From contig JAISLU010000093.1 of assembly GCA_031277095.1 (NCBI GenBank), positions 62,001 to 126,000 on the forward strand: 64,000 bases of DNA. Reading direction: 5' to 3'. Positions 34,111 to 43,152 of the stretch are shown piece by piece; position 1 is the stretch's first letter; each line of letters opens with the position of its first letter. Origin of the DNA: Synergistaceae bacterium. Lineage in GTDB: Bacteria > Synergistota > Synergistia > Synergistales > Aminobacteriaceae. The position numbers and the translations under genes are program-made. The notes under the pieces were generated by a model. It searched no databases. It had not been told where the DNA came from and saw nothing but the letters and a program-made list of their open reading frames with translations.

Positions 34111-35319
34111 ATGGAGAGTATTGGAGCAAAGGCGAAGGCGCTGAACGAAACCATCGTGGAGCTACGGCGGGAGCTGCACGCGCACCCGGAACTGGGACAC
34201 GATCTGCCGTTTACGGAGAGCGTGATTGTTCGGGAACTGACAAAATTGGGACTGGACGAGATCAAGTCCGGACAGGGTCAAGGGCACGGGGTTTTCGCCA
34301 CGTTGAAGGGGAAAAAGCCCGGAAAGGTTCTGGCCTTGCGCGCGGATATGGACGCGCTTCCCATTCAGGAAGAGACCGGTCTTCCCTTCGCCTCCACCAA
34401 CGGCAACATGCATGCCTGCGGACACGACGCTCACGTGGCGATACTTTTGGGCACCGCGAAACTTCTGGCGGACGCCCGGGAGGAACTGGCCGGAACGGTC
34501 CGCTTCATCTTCCAGCCCTCGGAGGAAACGGTCAACGGCGCGCTGTCCATGATCGAGAGCGGGGCTCTCGAAAATCCCCAGGTAGACGCGATCATCGGAC
34601 TGCACACGGGCAATATATGGGACGGCCTGGAGCCGGGGCAGATCGGATGGCGAGTGGGGCCGATGATGGCCTCCACCTCCACTTTCTCGATAGTGTTCGA
34701 GGGCAAGGGAGGCCACGGAGCCACGCCTCATCTGACGGTGGACCCCATCGTGATCGCCGCCGAGACGATAGTGCAGCTCCAAACTCTGGTCAGCCGGGAA
34801 ATCAACCCCTTCGAGCCAGCGGTGGTCACCATCGGAAAGATATTGGGAGGATCGGCTTTCAATATCATCGCCGGAAAATGCGAGGTACACGGCACGATCC
34901 GCACCTTCGCCCCGGAGATCGACGGGTTCTTGAAAAAACGCATCCGCGAGACGGCCGAGGGCGTGGCCGCCTCCATGAGGGGACGCGCCGCGGTCGCCTT
35001 CACCGTCAACCTGGCGGCGGTCATCAACGACAAAACCTGCGCCCTGAAAATGCGAGACATCGTAGCGAGCAGCCTGGGGGAGGAGTGGGTTCGGGAAATT
35101 CCTCTGCCCTCGTCCGGGGCCGAGGATTTTTCGTTTTACCTGGCGAAGGTACCGGGGGCATTCTTTTATCATTGTTCTACCTTCCATTGCTCCGGTTCTT
35201 CATCGGAGGGCGCGGTGTGCAACTATCCCCACCACAATTCCAAGTTCGACGTGAACGAATCGGTGCTGTGGACGGGCTCGGGGGCAATGGCGGCTTATGC
35301 CCTCCGTTGGCAGGACTGA
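34111..35319 (+). CDS. M20-family amidohydrolase (hippurate / N-acyl-amino-acid hydrolase type)
   Basis: A 402-residue metalloenzyme with LRRELHAHPELG near residue 20, LRADMDALPIQEE near 78, MHACGHDAH near 104 carrying the metal-binding Cys and His, and QPSEE near 138. The dimerisation domain occupies roughly residues 185-300 (GKGGHGATPH). The family cleaves N-acylated amino acids such as hippurate or indole-acetyl conjugates, or small peptides, in the cytosol. It is followed after 18 bases by a leucyl aminopeptidase, giving a two-gene peptide and amino-acid salvage unit. Confidence 0.92.
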   Translation: MESIGAKAKALNETIVELRRELHAHPELGHDLPFTESVIVRELTKLGLDEIKSGQGQGHGVFATLKGKKPGKVLALRADMDALPIQEETGLPFASTNGNMHACGHDAHVAILLGTAKLLADAREELAGTVRFIFQPSEETVNGALSMIESGALENPQVDAIIGLHTGNIWDGLEPGQIGWRVGPMMASTSTFSIVFEGKGGHGATPHLTVDPIVIAAETIVQLQTLVSREINPFEPAVVTIGKILGGSAFNIIAGKCEVHGTIRTFAPEIDGFLKKRIRETAEGVAASMRGRAAVAFTVNLAAVINDKTCALKMRDIVASSLGEEWVREIPLPSSGAEDFSFYLAKVPGAFFYHCSTFHCSGSSSEGAVCNYPHHNSKFDVNESVLWTGSGAMAAYALRWQD

Positions 35320-35337
35320 GGCTCGGGAGAAAAAGAC

Positions 35338-36759
35338 ATGCGTTTTTTGAATTTTCCCGACGGGGAGACCCAAGTGCGCGGCGAGATCGTGTTCGAGGAC
35401 ACTTTTTTCGATAAATTTTCCGTCAAGTGCGGGGCGCCGGGAGTTTGGGGCAGAAAAGGCAAGATTTCCTTGATCTTCGATGAATCCGGCAAAGGCATGA
35501 GGGCCCTGGTCGGCGGCGGTGAACGGGCAAAATTTTCCGGCCCCACCCTTCGGGAGGTGACGGCGGAGTTCGTGCGGACCTGCCGTGCCCATTCGTGTTC
35601 CCGACTTTCACTGGAGTTTTACAATGATGGGAAGGGGCAGAAATTTTCCCGCGCAGCCAGCAGCGCGGCGGCCGAAGGCGCTCTCGCAGGAGCCTACCGG
35701 TTCGACAAATACCTGGAAAATAGCGATAAAGCGCCGCCTCTGGAGTCTTTCGCGTTAATTGGAGGGGACGAAGAGGGCCTCGAACGCGGGCGTATCATAG
35801 GCGAGGCGGAGTCCTACGCCAAAGACCTCTGCAACGAGCCGGGCAACGTCGTCAACCCGCTGACCTTTGCCTTCGTCGCCACCAAACTTTCCGCCCGACT
35901 CGGCCTCGACTGCTCCATCTCCGACGAGAGGGAGATCGCCGAGGCCGGCATGAACGCCCTGTGGTGCGTGGGGAAGGGCTCCGCGACGCCCCCGCGGCTG
36001 GTACACCTAGTCTACAGGCCCCAGGGGCCCGTGCGGAAGCGTATCGCCATCGTCGGCAAAGGAGTTACCTTCGACAGCGGGGGCCTTTGCATCAAAACCC
36101 GGGAGGGAATCAAGACGATGAAGCACGACAAAAGCGGTGCCTGTATCATGATGGGCGTCATGAAAGCCGCCGCGGAGCTGAAGCTGCCCATAGAGGTGAA
36201 CGGCATAGCGGGGCTCGTGGAGAACATGCCGGACGGCGGGGCCTACAGACCCGACGACATTATCCGCGCCATGAACGGCAAAACCATCGAAGTTCTGAAC
36301 ACCGACGCGGAAGGGCGTCTGACCTTGGCCGACGTGTTGACCCTGGCCTCCAAGCTGGAGCCGGACGCGATTATCGACGTGGCAACTCTCACCGGCACGG
36401 CCAAGGCGGCTCTGGGGAGCTACACCGCCGCCCTTCTATGCGAGGACGACGACCTCAGCGCGGCGCTCTCCGCCTCCGCCGCCATCGCCGGAGAACGGCT
36501 GCATCGCTTCGAGATGGACGACGAGCGCCTCCGAAATGGGCTGAAGGGCATCCACGCCGACCTTCGTCAATCGTCGCCGGACGGGGGCGGAACCATCATC
36601 GGGGGAATGTTTCTGCGGGAGTTTGTGGACCCGTCCATTCCCTGGGCTCACATCGATATCGCGGCCACCGCTTGGTACGACAAAAACTTCGGCGTGTACT
36701 CCACAGGCTCCTCGGCCTACTCCCTGCGTACCCTCGTGGAGTATTTGTCGAGCCTCTAA
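35338..36759 (+). CDS. pepA: M17 leucyl aminopeptidase
   Basis: A 473-residue protein with the M17 catalytic core: VGKGVTFDSGGLCIK near residue 240, KHDKSGAC near 263 and the signature NTDAEGRLTLADVL near 322, then TLTGTA. It binds two metal ions, forms hexamers in the family, and removes N-terminal residues from peptides in the cytosol. The N-terminal domain is less conserved. It probably supplies amino acids to the fermentative pathways seen elsewhere in the window. Confidence 0.93.
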   Translation: MRFLNFPDGETQVRGEIVFEDTFFDKFSVKCGAPGVWGRKGKISLIFDESGKGMRALVGGGERAKFSGPTLREVTAEFVRTCRAHSCSRLSLEFYNDGKGQKFSRAASSAAAEGALAGAYRFDKYLENSDKAPPLESFALIGGDEEGLERGRIIGEAESYAKDLCNEPGNVVNPLTFAFVATKLSARLGLDCSISDEREIAEAGMNALWCVGKGSATPPRLVHLVYRPQGPVRKRIAIVGKGVTFDSGGLCIKTREGIKTMKHDKSGACIMMGVMKAAAELKLPIEVNGIAGLVENMPDGGAYRPDDIIRAMNGKTIEVLNTDAEGRLTLADVLTLASKLEPDAIIDVATLTGTAKAALGSYTAALLCEDDDLSAALSASAAIAGERLHRFEMDDERLRNGLKGIHADLRQSSPDGGGTIIGGMFLREFVDPSIPWAHIDIAATAWYDKNFGVYSTGSSAYSLRTLVEYLSSL

Positions 36760-36788
36760 AATAAACATTAATAAACATTCAAGCTCAA

Positions 36789-36833
36789 GGGAGGCGGAAC
36801 CCGCTCTGTCCCTGCGGGATTTCTCTGCCTCCC
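36789..36833 (+). terminator. Hairpin after pepA
   Basis: GGGAGGC (36789-36795) pairs with GCCTCCC (36827-36833), with an inner CCCGC/GCGGG pair. It lies 30 bases after the pepA stop. No long T-tract follows. Confidence 0.55.
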
Positions 36834-36850
36834 TGAACCCCCAATCGAAC

Positions 36851-36877
36851 ACCCTTCCCTTTACCCGATAGAAGGGT
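36851..36877 (-). terminator. Hairpin after the nitroreductase-like gene
   Basis: ACCCTTC (36851-36857) pairs with GAAGGGT (36871-36877) directly downstream of the minus-strand stop at 36885. Confidence 0.4.
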
Positions 36878-36884
36878 CGAGTTA

Positions 36885-37538
36885 CTATTTACCCAGGATC
36901 ATCAGGCAAAGGGGATAGTCTTCCTCCGGGAGCGAGAGGGCCCTGCGAATCTCCTCCAGGTTCATGGCGTGAATATAGCGCGCCCCTATTTCAAGCGCCG
37001 CGGCGGCGAGGTAGATGTCCTGGGTCATGGCCCCCGCGGCGACGGCGGCGAATTCCGCGCTGTCTCTTTCATTGAAGTTGTCCGACAGCGCCTTCCCGTC
37101 GGCTACGACAATCAAAATACAGGGCGCGGTTTTGACGAAGTTTTGGGAACCGACCTTCGCCCGGATGTTTTCCTTAGATATTTCTATCAAGCCATGAATT
37201 TGCCAGTCGTACAGAAAAATCCCCTCGTCCTGGGCCACGTAGATTTTGCAATAGGGCTCCAAACCCTTGGACATAGGCACGGTCCATCCTTTTTCTCCCC
37301 GGTTCAGGCCCGTCGCGGCCCAGAGTATCGTGGAAAGCTCCTCTGGCTCGATTGGGGCGATAGGGAAATCTCCCCCCGGCGCCGAGGCTCGTTTTTTGAG
37401 GGATTCGAACAGACTCATCCCTCCCTCCGTCTGGGGCGGCGGCAACTTGACGTCCGCGTAGGCCCATGTTCCAGCAGAAAGTAAAAGCACAGAGAGCAAA
37501 AGCAGCGACAAAAGACATTTTTTGAGAATGAAACCCAT
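36885..37538 (-). CDS. Exported nitroreductase-fold (SagB-like) protein
   Basis: About 217 residues from ATG at 37538 (AAGGAGGG upstream); the reading from 37613 would translate that site. Residues 1-26 are a signal peptide rich in Leu. The mature part matches the nitroreductase / SagB-type flavin oxidoreductase fold: LSTILWAATGLNRG near residue 65, VAAGAMTQDIYLAAAALEIGAR near 165 and a LSLPEEDYPLCLMILG C-terminus. SagB-like relatives bind FMN. An exported form is less usual and no partner is adjacent, so the substrate is unknown. It stands alone, convergent with pepA. Confidence 0.78.
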   Translation of the reverse strand: MGFILKKCLLSLLLLSVLLLSAGTWAYADVKLPPPQTEGGMSLFESLKKRASAPGGDFPIAPIEPEELSTILWAATGLNRGEKGWTVPMSKGLEPYCKIYVAQDEGIFLYDWQIHGLIEISKENIRAKVGSQNFVKTAPCILIVVADGKALSDNFNERDSAEFAAVAAGAMTQDIYLAAAALEIGARYIHAMNLEEIRRALSLPEEDYPLCLMILGK

Positions 37539-37885
37539 GGTAAACCCTCCTTCGATCTTTATCTGTCGTCCTGAAAACTGAAATTCCCAGACTAGAATTT
37601 CCGGCAGACACATCTACACAATACTCTCGATATGTAAATTTGGCAAAGCAAACATTGTAGACTCAACCCCTAATAATTCATAGACGACACCCCTCGTCGC
37701 CACCTTCCTCAATCACTCAATTAAAACGAACGCAAAACGAATCAAAACGTGTAAAAGTCCAGATTGCAATTTCAACTTGAAATTTAGTAATGATCGTGGT
37801 GTAATACTTAATGAAGATACAGTCATTTTGCTGTTGTATAGAAAATAAAGAAAACTATCACAAACATATGTTTTGATAGGAGGGT

Positions 37886-37989
37886 TGGTATATTTCGTTG
37901 GTATATTTCAGATAGAAGGGTTAGATAGAAGGGTTAGATAGAAGGGTTAGATAGAAGGGTTAGATAGAAGAGTTGAATAGAAGGGTTGT
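37886..37989. repeat. 13-bp tandem array, eight units, upstream of HMG-CoA reductase
   Basis: Two copies of GTTGGTATATTTC (37886-37911) are followed without a gap by six copies of AGATAGAAGGGTT (37912-37989), the first four perfect and the last two degenerate. There are no spacers, so it is not a CRISPR array. The 37539-38370 intergenic stretch otherwise holds AT-rich DNA, a 12-bp repeat at 38207-38230 and one possible mini-ORF. Confidence 0.97.
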
Positions 37990-38119
37990 GAGTACAGGCG
38001 GTGGCGGGATAATTTTTGAAAGCATCGTCAAGTTCATTTTGGGGAGTTATTGTGGGTGTGTTGCATATTTTGATTTTTTTGCAGGAAACACTGATCGGCA
38101 ATAACGGGAGTAAGACTCT

Positions 38120-38152
38120 ATGTCCACCTTGATCAAAGAGCTGGGGAAATAA
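38120..38152 (+). other. Possible 10-codon leader ORF
   Basis: ATG at 38120 opens a 10-residue ORF (MSTLIKELGK) ended by TAA, with GGGAG about 10 bases upstream. It could be a leader peptide, a gene remnant or chance. Confidence 0.2.
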
Positions 38153-38206
38153 GAGTGTGAAATAAAAGGTATGATTCACAATTGGTCTATTTTCTTAACT
38201 AAGGTC

Positions 38207-38230
38207 GAATGTATCAATGAATGTATTAAT
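38207..38230. repeat. 12-bp tandem repeat
   Basis: GAATGTAT(C/T)AAT occurs twice in tandem about 140 bases before the HMG-CoA reductase start. Confidence 0.85.
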
Positions 38231-38370
38231 GGTTGATATAGCTTAGTCTTAGTCAAGGGAATAGGCCAGTTGTTGGAAGTGTGAGTATGCGCTGTTGTTT
38301 TGCGCGTCAGGGTTGGCCTGGCGCGAGGGAGTCGCGGCAAATACGCGGCGTGAAGAGGAAAGGTGGGATA

Positions 38371-39636
38371 GTGGTGAAAAGCAGCAGTTACTCAGGTTTT
38401 TTCAAACTTTCGCCGGAAGATCGTCTGAAGGAGGTGAAAGAGTTTGCCGGTCTCTCCGACGATGAATGTGCCCGCTTCTCGGACCCTGCCTCGCTGGATA
38501 TGGGGAAGGCGGACCATATGATCGAAAACGTAATAGGCCGTTATACCCTTCCCATGAGCGTGGCGCTGAATTTTGTGGTAAACGGCAAAGACTATCTCAT
38601 TCCAATGGTCACCGAGGAAGCCTCCGTTGTGGCGGCCGCCAGTAATGCCGCAAAGATGGCCGCAGCCAGTGGAGGCTTCACAACCAGCTACACAGGTTCC
38701 ATCATGATAGGGCAGATTCAGATTATCAACGTCCGTGACCCCGAATATGCCCGCGTCGCAATCCTAGAACAAAAGGACAAGATAATATCCCTTTGCAACG
38801 AAAAAGATCCGGTGCTGGTGAAATTCGGAGGCGGCGCGATCGATGTTGAAGCCCGCGTCCTTCCAACCGCTCAGGGGCCGATGGTGATAGTGCATCTGAT
38901 CGTGAACACTCTGGACGCTATGGGAGCAAACGCGGTCAACACGATGGCGGAGGCGACGGCACCGATGCTGGCGGAGCTGACGGGGGGCACATCCTACTTG
39001 CGCATCCTCTCGAATCTCGCGGTGCGCCGTTTGGCCAGGGCTCGCTGTGTCATGAGCAAGAAGAGCCTGGGAGGAGAAGACGTCGTCGATAAGGTGCTGG
39101 CCGCCTATGCCTTCGCAGCGTCCGACCCCTACAGAGCTACGACGCACAATAAGGGCATCATGAACGGCATCTCTGCGGCGGTGCTTGCCACAGGCAACGA
39201 CACCCGGGCGATCGAGGCGGGTGCTCACGCCTACGCCGCGCGCTCCGGGCAATATACATCCCTCTCTGTCTGGGAGAAAAACGCAAATGGGGATCTAGTC
39301 GGGAGCTTGGAACTTCCGATGGCTGTCGGACTTGTGGGAGGAGCGACGAAAATTCACCCTATTGCGCAGGTTGCGGTCAAAATTTTGGGCGTCAAGTCCG
39401 CTGGAGAAATGGCCCAGGTCTTTGCGGCCCTTGGCCTTGCGCAAAACTTGGCGGCCATCCGGGCCCTGGCGACAGAAGGGATTCAGAAGGGTCACATGAG
39501 CCTGCACGCTAGAAACATAGCGACAGTGGCAGGGGCGGAAGGGGAGCTGCTGGAGCGAGTCGTGAAGCAAATGATCGCCGATAAAAAAGTGAGACTGGAT
39601 TACGCTCAAGAGCTTGTTGAGAAATACAAGGGTTAA
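38371..39636 (+). CDS. mvaA: Class II (degradative) hydroxymethylglutaryl-CoA reductase
   Basis: About 421 residues, close to the 428 of Pseudomonas mevalonii MvaA. Catalytic residues are all visible: Glu in TEEASVVAAAS (82/83), Lys261 in THNKGIMNG, Asp277 in TGNDTRAIEAG and His379 in GHMSLHARN. Class II enzymes have no membrane domain and, in the degradative type, oxidise mevalonate to HMG-CoA with NAD+ and CoA. GTG at 38371 (or 38374) follows GGAAAGG; a reading from 38281 adds an unlikely basic N-terminus. The downstream permease and HMG-CoA lyase support the catabolic direction. Rare-codon use (ATA, AGG) rises in parts of this operon, which may hint at transfer. Confidence 0.93.
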   Translation: MVKSSSYSGFFKLSPEDRLKEVKEFAGLSDDECARFSDPASLDMGKADHMIENVIGRYTLPMSVALNFVVNGKDYLIPMVTEEASVVAAASNAAKMAAASGGFTTSYTGSIMIGQIQIINVRDPEYARVAILEQKDKIISLCNEKDPVLVKFGGGAIDVEARVLPTAQGPMVIVHLIVNTLDAMGANAVNTMAEATAPMLAELTGGTSYLRILSNLAVRRLARARCVMSKKSLGGEDVVDKVLAAYAFAASDPYRATTHNKGIMNGISAAVLATGNDTRAIEAGAHAYAARSGQYTSLSVWEKNANGDLVGSLELPMAVGLVGGATKIHPIAQVAVKILGVKSAGEMAQVFAALGLAQNLAAIRALATEGIQKGHMSLHARNIATVAGAEGELLERVVKQMIADKKVRLDYAQELVEKYKG

Positions 39637-39738
39637 GCGACGCGAGGAGGAAGTTGTTTTGAGGCGTTGACACTTCCTGCGGACGCTGGATGCAATTTGG
39701 ACCGGCGAAGCGGCAATAACGAAGAAGGAGAAACGGTC

Positions 39739-40194
39739 ATGAGTCTAAACAAAAAAACCAAGCCCTATGTCGAAGTATGGGGCGACACGGTAAGTCTGAA
39801 CCATCTGCTCATTTCGTCCACGCTTGGCGTCGTGCTTACCCTGGGAATGTATTTGATCGGCAGAAGCATCTTCTTGAATATTCCTGATTTGGAGCCGGGG
39901 TTGGCAAAAGGCTATTCATTGTTGGTCGGTATAATCGGCTGTCTGGCGGCAGGGACAATTTCGTCCATCAAATTCAAACCGAAACGCATTATCGAGGAGA
40001 AATTCGAGAGCAGCAGCATAGAGGATATCCTGGCCGCCGCGGGCATGACGGTAGAAGAAGAAATAGAAGGATTGCGTAATCTCGACCCAGATCTCATAAA
40101 GGAGATGGAGGAATTGGAGCTTTACGGCCTGCTCGCTCTGATTCCGGAGGATTCCCCAAATTATAAACCCGAGTACAAAACAAAGTTGAAGTAG
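39739..40194 (+). CDS. Small two-span membrane protein beside a TctA-like permease
   Basis: A 151-residue protein not recognised as a known family. Two hydrophobic segments (about residues 24-46 and 61-79) are followed by a basic turn (KFKPKR) and an acidic cytoplasmic tail rich in Glu, Leu and Asp. GAAGGAG precedes the ATG at 39739. Its place directly before the TctA-like permease matches that of TctB-type small subunits, which usually have four spans, so it may be an unusual small subunit of the same transporter (inference). Confidence 0.7.
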   Translation: MSLNKKTKPYVEVWGDTVSLNHLLISSTLGVVLTLGMYLIGRSIFLNIPDLEPGLAKGYSLLVGIIGCLAAGTISSIKFKPKRIIEEKFESSSIEDILAAAGMTVEEEIEGLRNLDPDLIKEMEELELYGLLALIPEDSPNYKPEYKTKLK

Positions 40195-40353
40195 AAGGCC
40201 TTATCGAAAGAGCAATTTAAAAATCAGTTATGACCGAGGTTTTTGTCTCAATAACTGCAGAGCTGAGAGGATGCACTGACTGCATTGCCCGATCCAGCGT
40301 ATCGGACGATTGGCGAGAGCCACGTCAAAAGCGCGAAAGGAATGGTATAAAAT

Positions 40354-41739
40354 ATGGAATCAATCGATCTGTTTCTCTATGCACAGGCTTTTATCGCGGC
40401 GGTAGGAGGGGGCATACTTTTTACCATCATAGGTATCATCCCCGGTACAGACGAAACTGCCACCATGGCTCCAATTACCCTTATACTCGTTTTGATGGGC
40501 CTACCCGGGCCGGTTCTGTTTGCGTGGTTCATAGGCATTATCGTCGCCATGCAGATCAGTCACACTGTGCCTACGGCTATGGCCGCGCTTCCGGGCAGCA
40601 CTATGGCGGTGCCGATGGTGCTGTATTCGTCTCTGGCGAAGAGGCTGGGTATTCCCCACGTCGCTATGCGCAAAATGGCCGCTGGCTCCATGATTGGCAC
40701 CATCTGCGCTTTGCCCGTGTCCCTGGCGTTCGCACTGCTGTTGGCGCCTATCGGTCAGAAGATCAGCCCGTACATCGGTTTGGTGTTCACCATAGGGACG
40801 GTCATCGTGGCCTATCTCTCCAGCGCGAAATGGGCCGCAATCATAGCCATCATACCCTTCGCCTTTTTGATTCAGGGGTTTCAGCGGCTGGCGGTGGAAG
40901 GCGTCGGACACACGTTATTTATTTCCATATTTATGGGAATAACCATCGGCCCCATGGTCTCGGAAATTTTTACGGTATTTACCCCCAAGCTGAGGGATGA
41001 ACTGGGCAGAGATAAGCCCAACGAAATTTGGCTTGCCCCGGATGCGAAAAGTGGCGGTCTGATTCCCAACCCATTTAAGCTCGTGACTCCGAAACAGGCT
41101 CGTCAGGTAGCTCTGTACTCCTCTATAGGCGCCTGTACGTTCACCTTCTCGCCTGTAGGCATGACGGTCATGTTGGGGGAGATAGCGGGAGGGCGCTGTA
41201 AAGAATTGTATCAGAAGATCACGAGCGCCCTCAGCGTTCAAGACGGCGTAAGCAACAGTACTTATATAGGCGAATTCATAATCCCCCTTGTGGCCTTGGC
41301 GGGCTTACCCTTAAGCGCTGTTGCAGCAGGACCGGGCGCTTCGCTTTTTAACGCTCCGCCCCGCTTTTCAGTCGAGCCGCTGAACAATTTGGCCCAGCTT
41401 CTGTCGCTCTCCGACTACATCGTCTTCGGTATCATCGGTATAATAGGGGGCGCGCTGTTTGCCTTTCCCATATCCGTTAAAAAGGCCCGTTCCTGGACGG
41501 AGATCATGTTCCGCAAAATAAGCCACGAGGCACTGATAGGGGCTTTCTTAGGTCTGATCTTCATGCTTGCGTTTTACGAGGCTGGCCTGCTGGGCATAAT
41601 GATTGCCCTCGCTATAGGCATATTTGGGGGATTTTTGCACAACCGTTTCGGTGTCCACACCGGCGTGCAATTTATGGGCTACTACGCCTCAGCTTGGTTG
41701 GTTGCTCAAATCCTCTCCGTGGCGGCCAAAATCATCTGA
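40354..41739 (+). CDS. TctA-like (tripartite tricarboxylate transporter) permease
   Basis: A 461-residue protein with about ten to twelve hydrophobic segments and TctA-like glycine/proline motifs: FTIIGIIPGTDETATMAP near residue 25, a HTVPTAMAALPGSTMAVPM loop near 70 and a related VGMTVMLGEIAGGR repeat in the second half. TctA proteins are the large channel subunit of secondary carboxylate importers that use a TctC binding protein; no tctC gene is present here. Operon position between HMG-CoA reductase and HMG-CoA lyase suggests mevalonate or a related hydroxy-acid as substrate (inference). Confidence 0.8.
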   Translation: MESIDLFLYAQAFIAAVGGGILFTIIGIIPGTDETATMAPITLILVLMGLPGPVLFAWFIGIIVAMQISHTVPTAMAALPGSTMAVPMVLYSSLAKRLGIPHVAMRKMAAGSMIGTICALPVSLAFALLLAPIGQKISPYIGLVFTIGTVIVAYLSSAKWAAIIAIIPFAFLIQGFQRLAVEGVGHTLFISIFMGITIGPMVSEIFTVFTPKLRDELGRDKPNEIWLAPDAKSGGLIPNPFKLVTPKQARQVALYSSIGACTFTFSPVGMTVMLGEIAGGRCKELYQKITSALSVQDGVSNSTYIGEFIIPLVALAGLPLSAVAAGPGASLFNAPPRFSVEPLNNLAQLLSLSDYIVFGIIGIIGGALFAFPISVKKARSWTEIMFRKISHEALIGAFLGLIFMLAFYEAGLLGIMIALAIGIFGGFLHNRFGVHTGVQFMGYYASAWLVAQILSVAAKII

Positions 41740-41930
41740 GCCTTTCAAAATAGATTTTCGGATACGCCCGATTTATGTGCGAGGCTCCTATGTTCCACGA
41801 GGGGCCTCTTTAAATTATTGTTTGTTGCGAGAAATGCAGCCGTTGCTAGAGATGCTGCCATTGCAAGGATATTTTGTTTGGCGGGTATTTCGGCTGGATA
41901 CATAAGGTTATGAAAGGTGAGTGCGTTCCA

Positions 41931-43022
41931 ATGAAATTCAGTTTCGATTATCCTAAAAAAGTGACGCTTGGCGATATCACGGTAAGGGACGGTTTCCAGC
42001 ACGAAGAGAAATTCATTTCCACCGACGCGAAGGTTTACTACGCGGAACAGCTGGTTCTGGCAGGTTTTCGAAGGATAGAGGTTACAAATCTTGGAAACCC
42101 CGCCGGGATGCCGCAGTTCAAGGATGCCGAAGAGGTCCTCAGAAGGATCAAGACGAGCAGAACTCTGGAAAAGGCTGGAATCGACGTGAAGAACGACGTC
42201 GAGGTAACCGCCGTCACCATAAGAGAGAAGGCGGTGGACAGGGCCATTGGGCTGAAACGTGCCGGCATTGGCCCGGACAGGATACTGATGATGGTCTCGA
42301 CCGACGAGGAACATCACTTCGCGAACTCGGGCACGACGCTCCCCGAGTACTGGAGAGAGTGCGAGCGTTGCATCGCCAAAGCAAAAGAAGCAGGACTAAA
42401 GGTGAACGGCACTGTCAGTACGATATGGGGCAGCCCTATATCCGGGCCAACCAAGATGGAGGATGCTGTTTTGTTCACGAAGCGGTGGCTCGAAATCGGA
42501 GCGGACGATGTGGAACACGCCGACCACGACGGCTCCGCATCACCCGACCAGGTATATAGGTACTATTCGATGCTGCTGGAAGCAATACCGCGCCCGGAGG
42601 TACATCTGGCACACTTCCACGTCACAAGGGGCTGGGGGCTTGCCAACGTTCTGGCTGCGCTTCAGGCTGGAGTGCGTCTCTTCGAGAGTACCCTCGGGGG
42701 AATTGGAGGCCAGCCGGCAAACTTTATCGATGACACGCCCGTGGCGGGGACAGGGGATTATTATTACAACTCGAAAGGGGTAGGCCTCGTCAGTACGGAG
42801 GATATGGTTCTCATGATGGAAGAGATGGGTATAGAGACCGGAGTCGATCCGGACAGGCTCTTCAAACTGGGCCGTAACCTGGAGCGCACCGTGGGCCGCA
42901 GGCTGAGGTCATACTCCATCCTTCACGGACGCATCCCGAAAGCGCCTAACGACGCCTACAGGCGCAAAGGACTCAAAGAGAGAAAGATATCCCTGGGGGA
43001 AGAAGAGGGCCAACGTTTTTGA
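41931..43022 (+). CDS. HMGL-like (DRE-TIM metallolyase) family enzyme lacking the catalytic Cys
   Basis: About 363 residues from ATG at 41931. TIM-barrel aldolase of the HMG-CoA lyase / isopropylmalate synthase superfamily: TVRDGFQHEE near residue 18 supplies the metal and base residues and LAHFHVTRGWGLAN near 228 supplies the His pair. The loop that in HMG-CoA lyase reads GGLGGCP is GGIGGQP, with Gln261 where the catalytic Cys would be. The protein is longer than a standard lyase (about 300). It may be a C-C lyase or synthase for a related acid, or a non-catalytic paralogue. It lies between the permease and a genuine HMG-CoA lyase. Confidence 0.8.
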   Translation: MKFSFDYPKKVTLGDITVRDGFQHEEKFISTDAKVYYAEQLVLAGFRRIEVTNLGNPAGMPQFKDAEEVLRRIKTSRTLEKAGIDVKNDVEVTAVTIREKAVDRAIGLKRAGIGPDRILMMVSTDEEHHFANSGTTLPEYWRECERCIAKAKEAGLKVNGTVSTIWGSPISGPTKMEDAVLFTKRWLEIGADDVEHADHDGSASPDQVYRYYSMLLEAIPRPEVHLAHFHVTRGWGLANVLAALQAGVRLFESTLGGIGGQPANFIDDTPVAGTGDYYYNSKGVGLVSTEDMVLMMEEMGIETGVDPDRLFKLGRNLERTVGRRLRSYSILHGRIPKAPNDAYRRKGLKERKISLGEEEGQRF

Positions 43023-43152
43023 ACAGGATGAAATTTCTGCGCCAGGCGGCTTCACAGTTCAGCGTAAAAGGCGGGGGTCGTTGTGAACGGCGCAACAGCA
43101 GGTCATAAGAATCCGCACGTTGCTGGCCTGAAGCAAGAAGGGATCGTGTGAA

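Noticed and set aside
37886-37989. CRISPR-like repeat array
   Set aside because: Units are only 13 bp, adjoin without spacers, and no cas genes are present.
38281-38370. N-terminal extension of HMG-CoA reductase from GTG 38281
   Set aside because: The extra 30 residues are basic and unlike the family, while GTG 38371 has a ribosome-binding site and gives a family-length protein.
38371-39636. Biosynthetic role for HMG-CoA reductase
   Set aside because: Some bacteria use class II enzymes for isoprenoids, but the linked HMG-CoA lyase and permease favour catabolism. Kept as an alternative pending a genome search.
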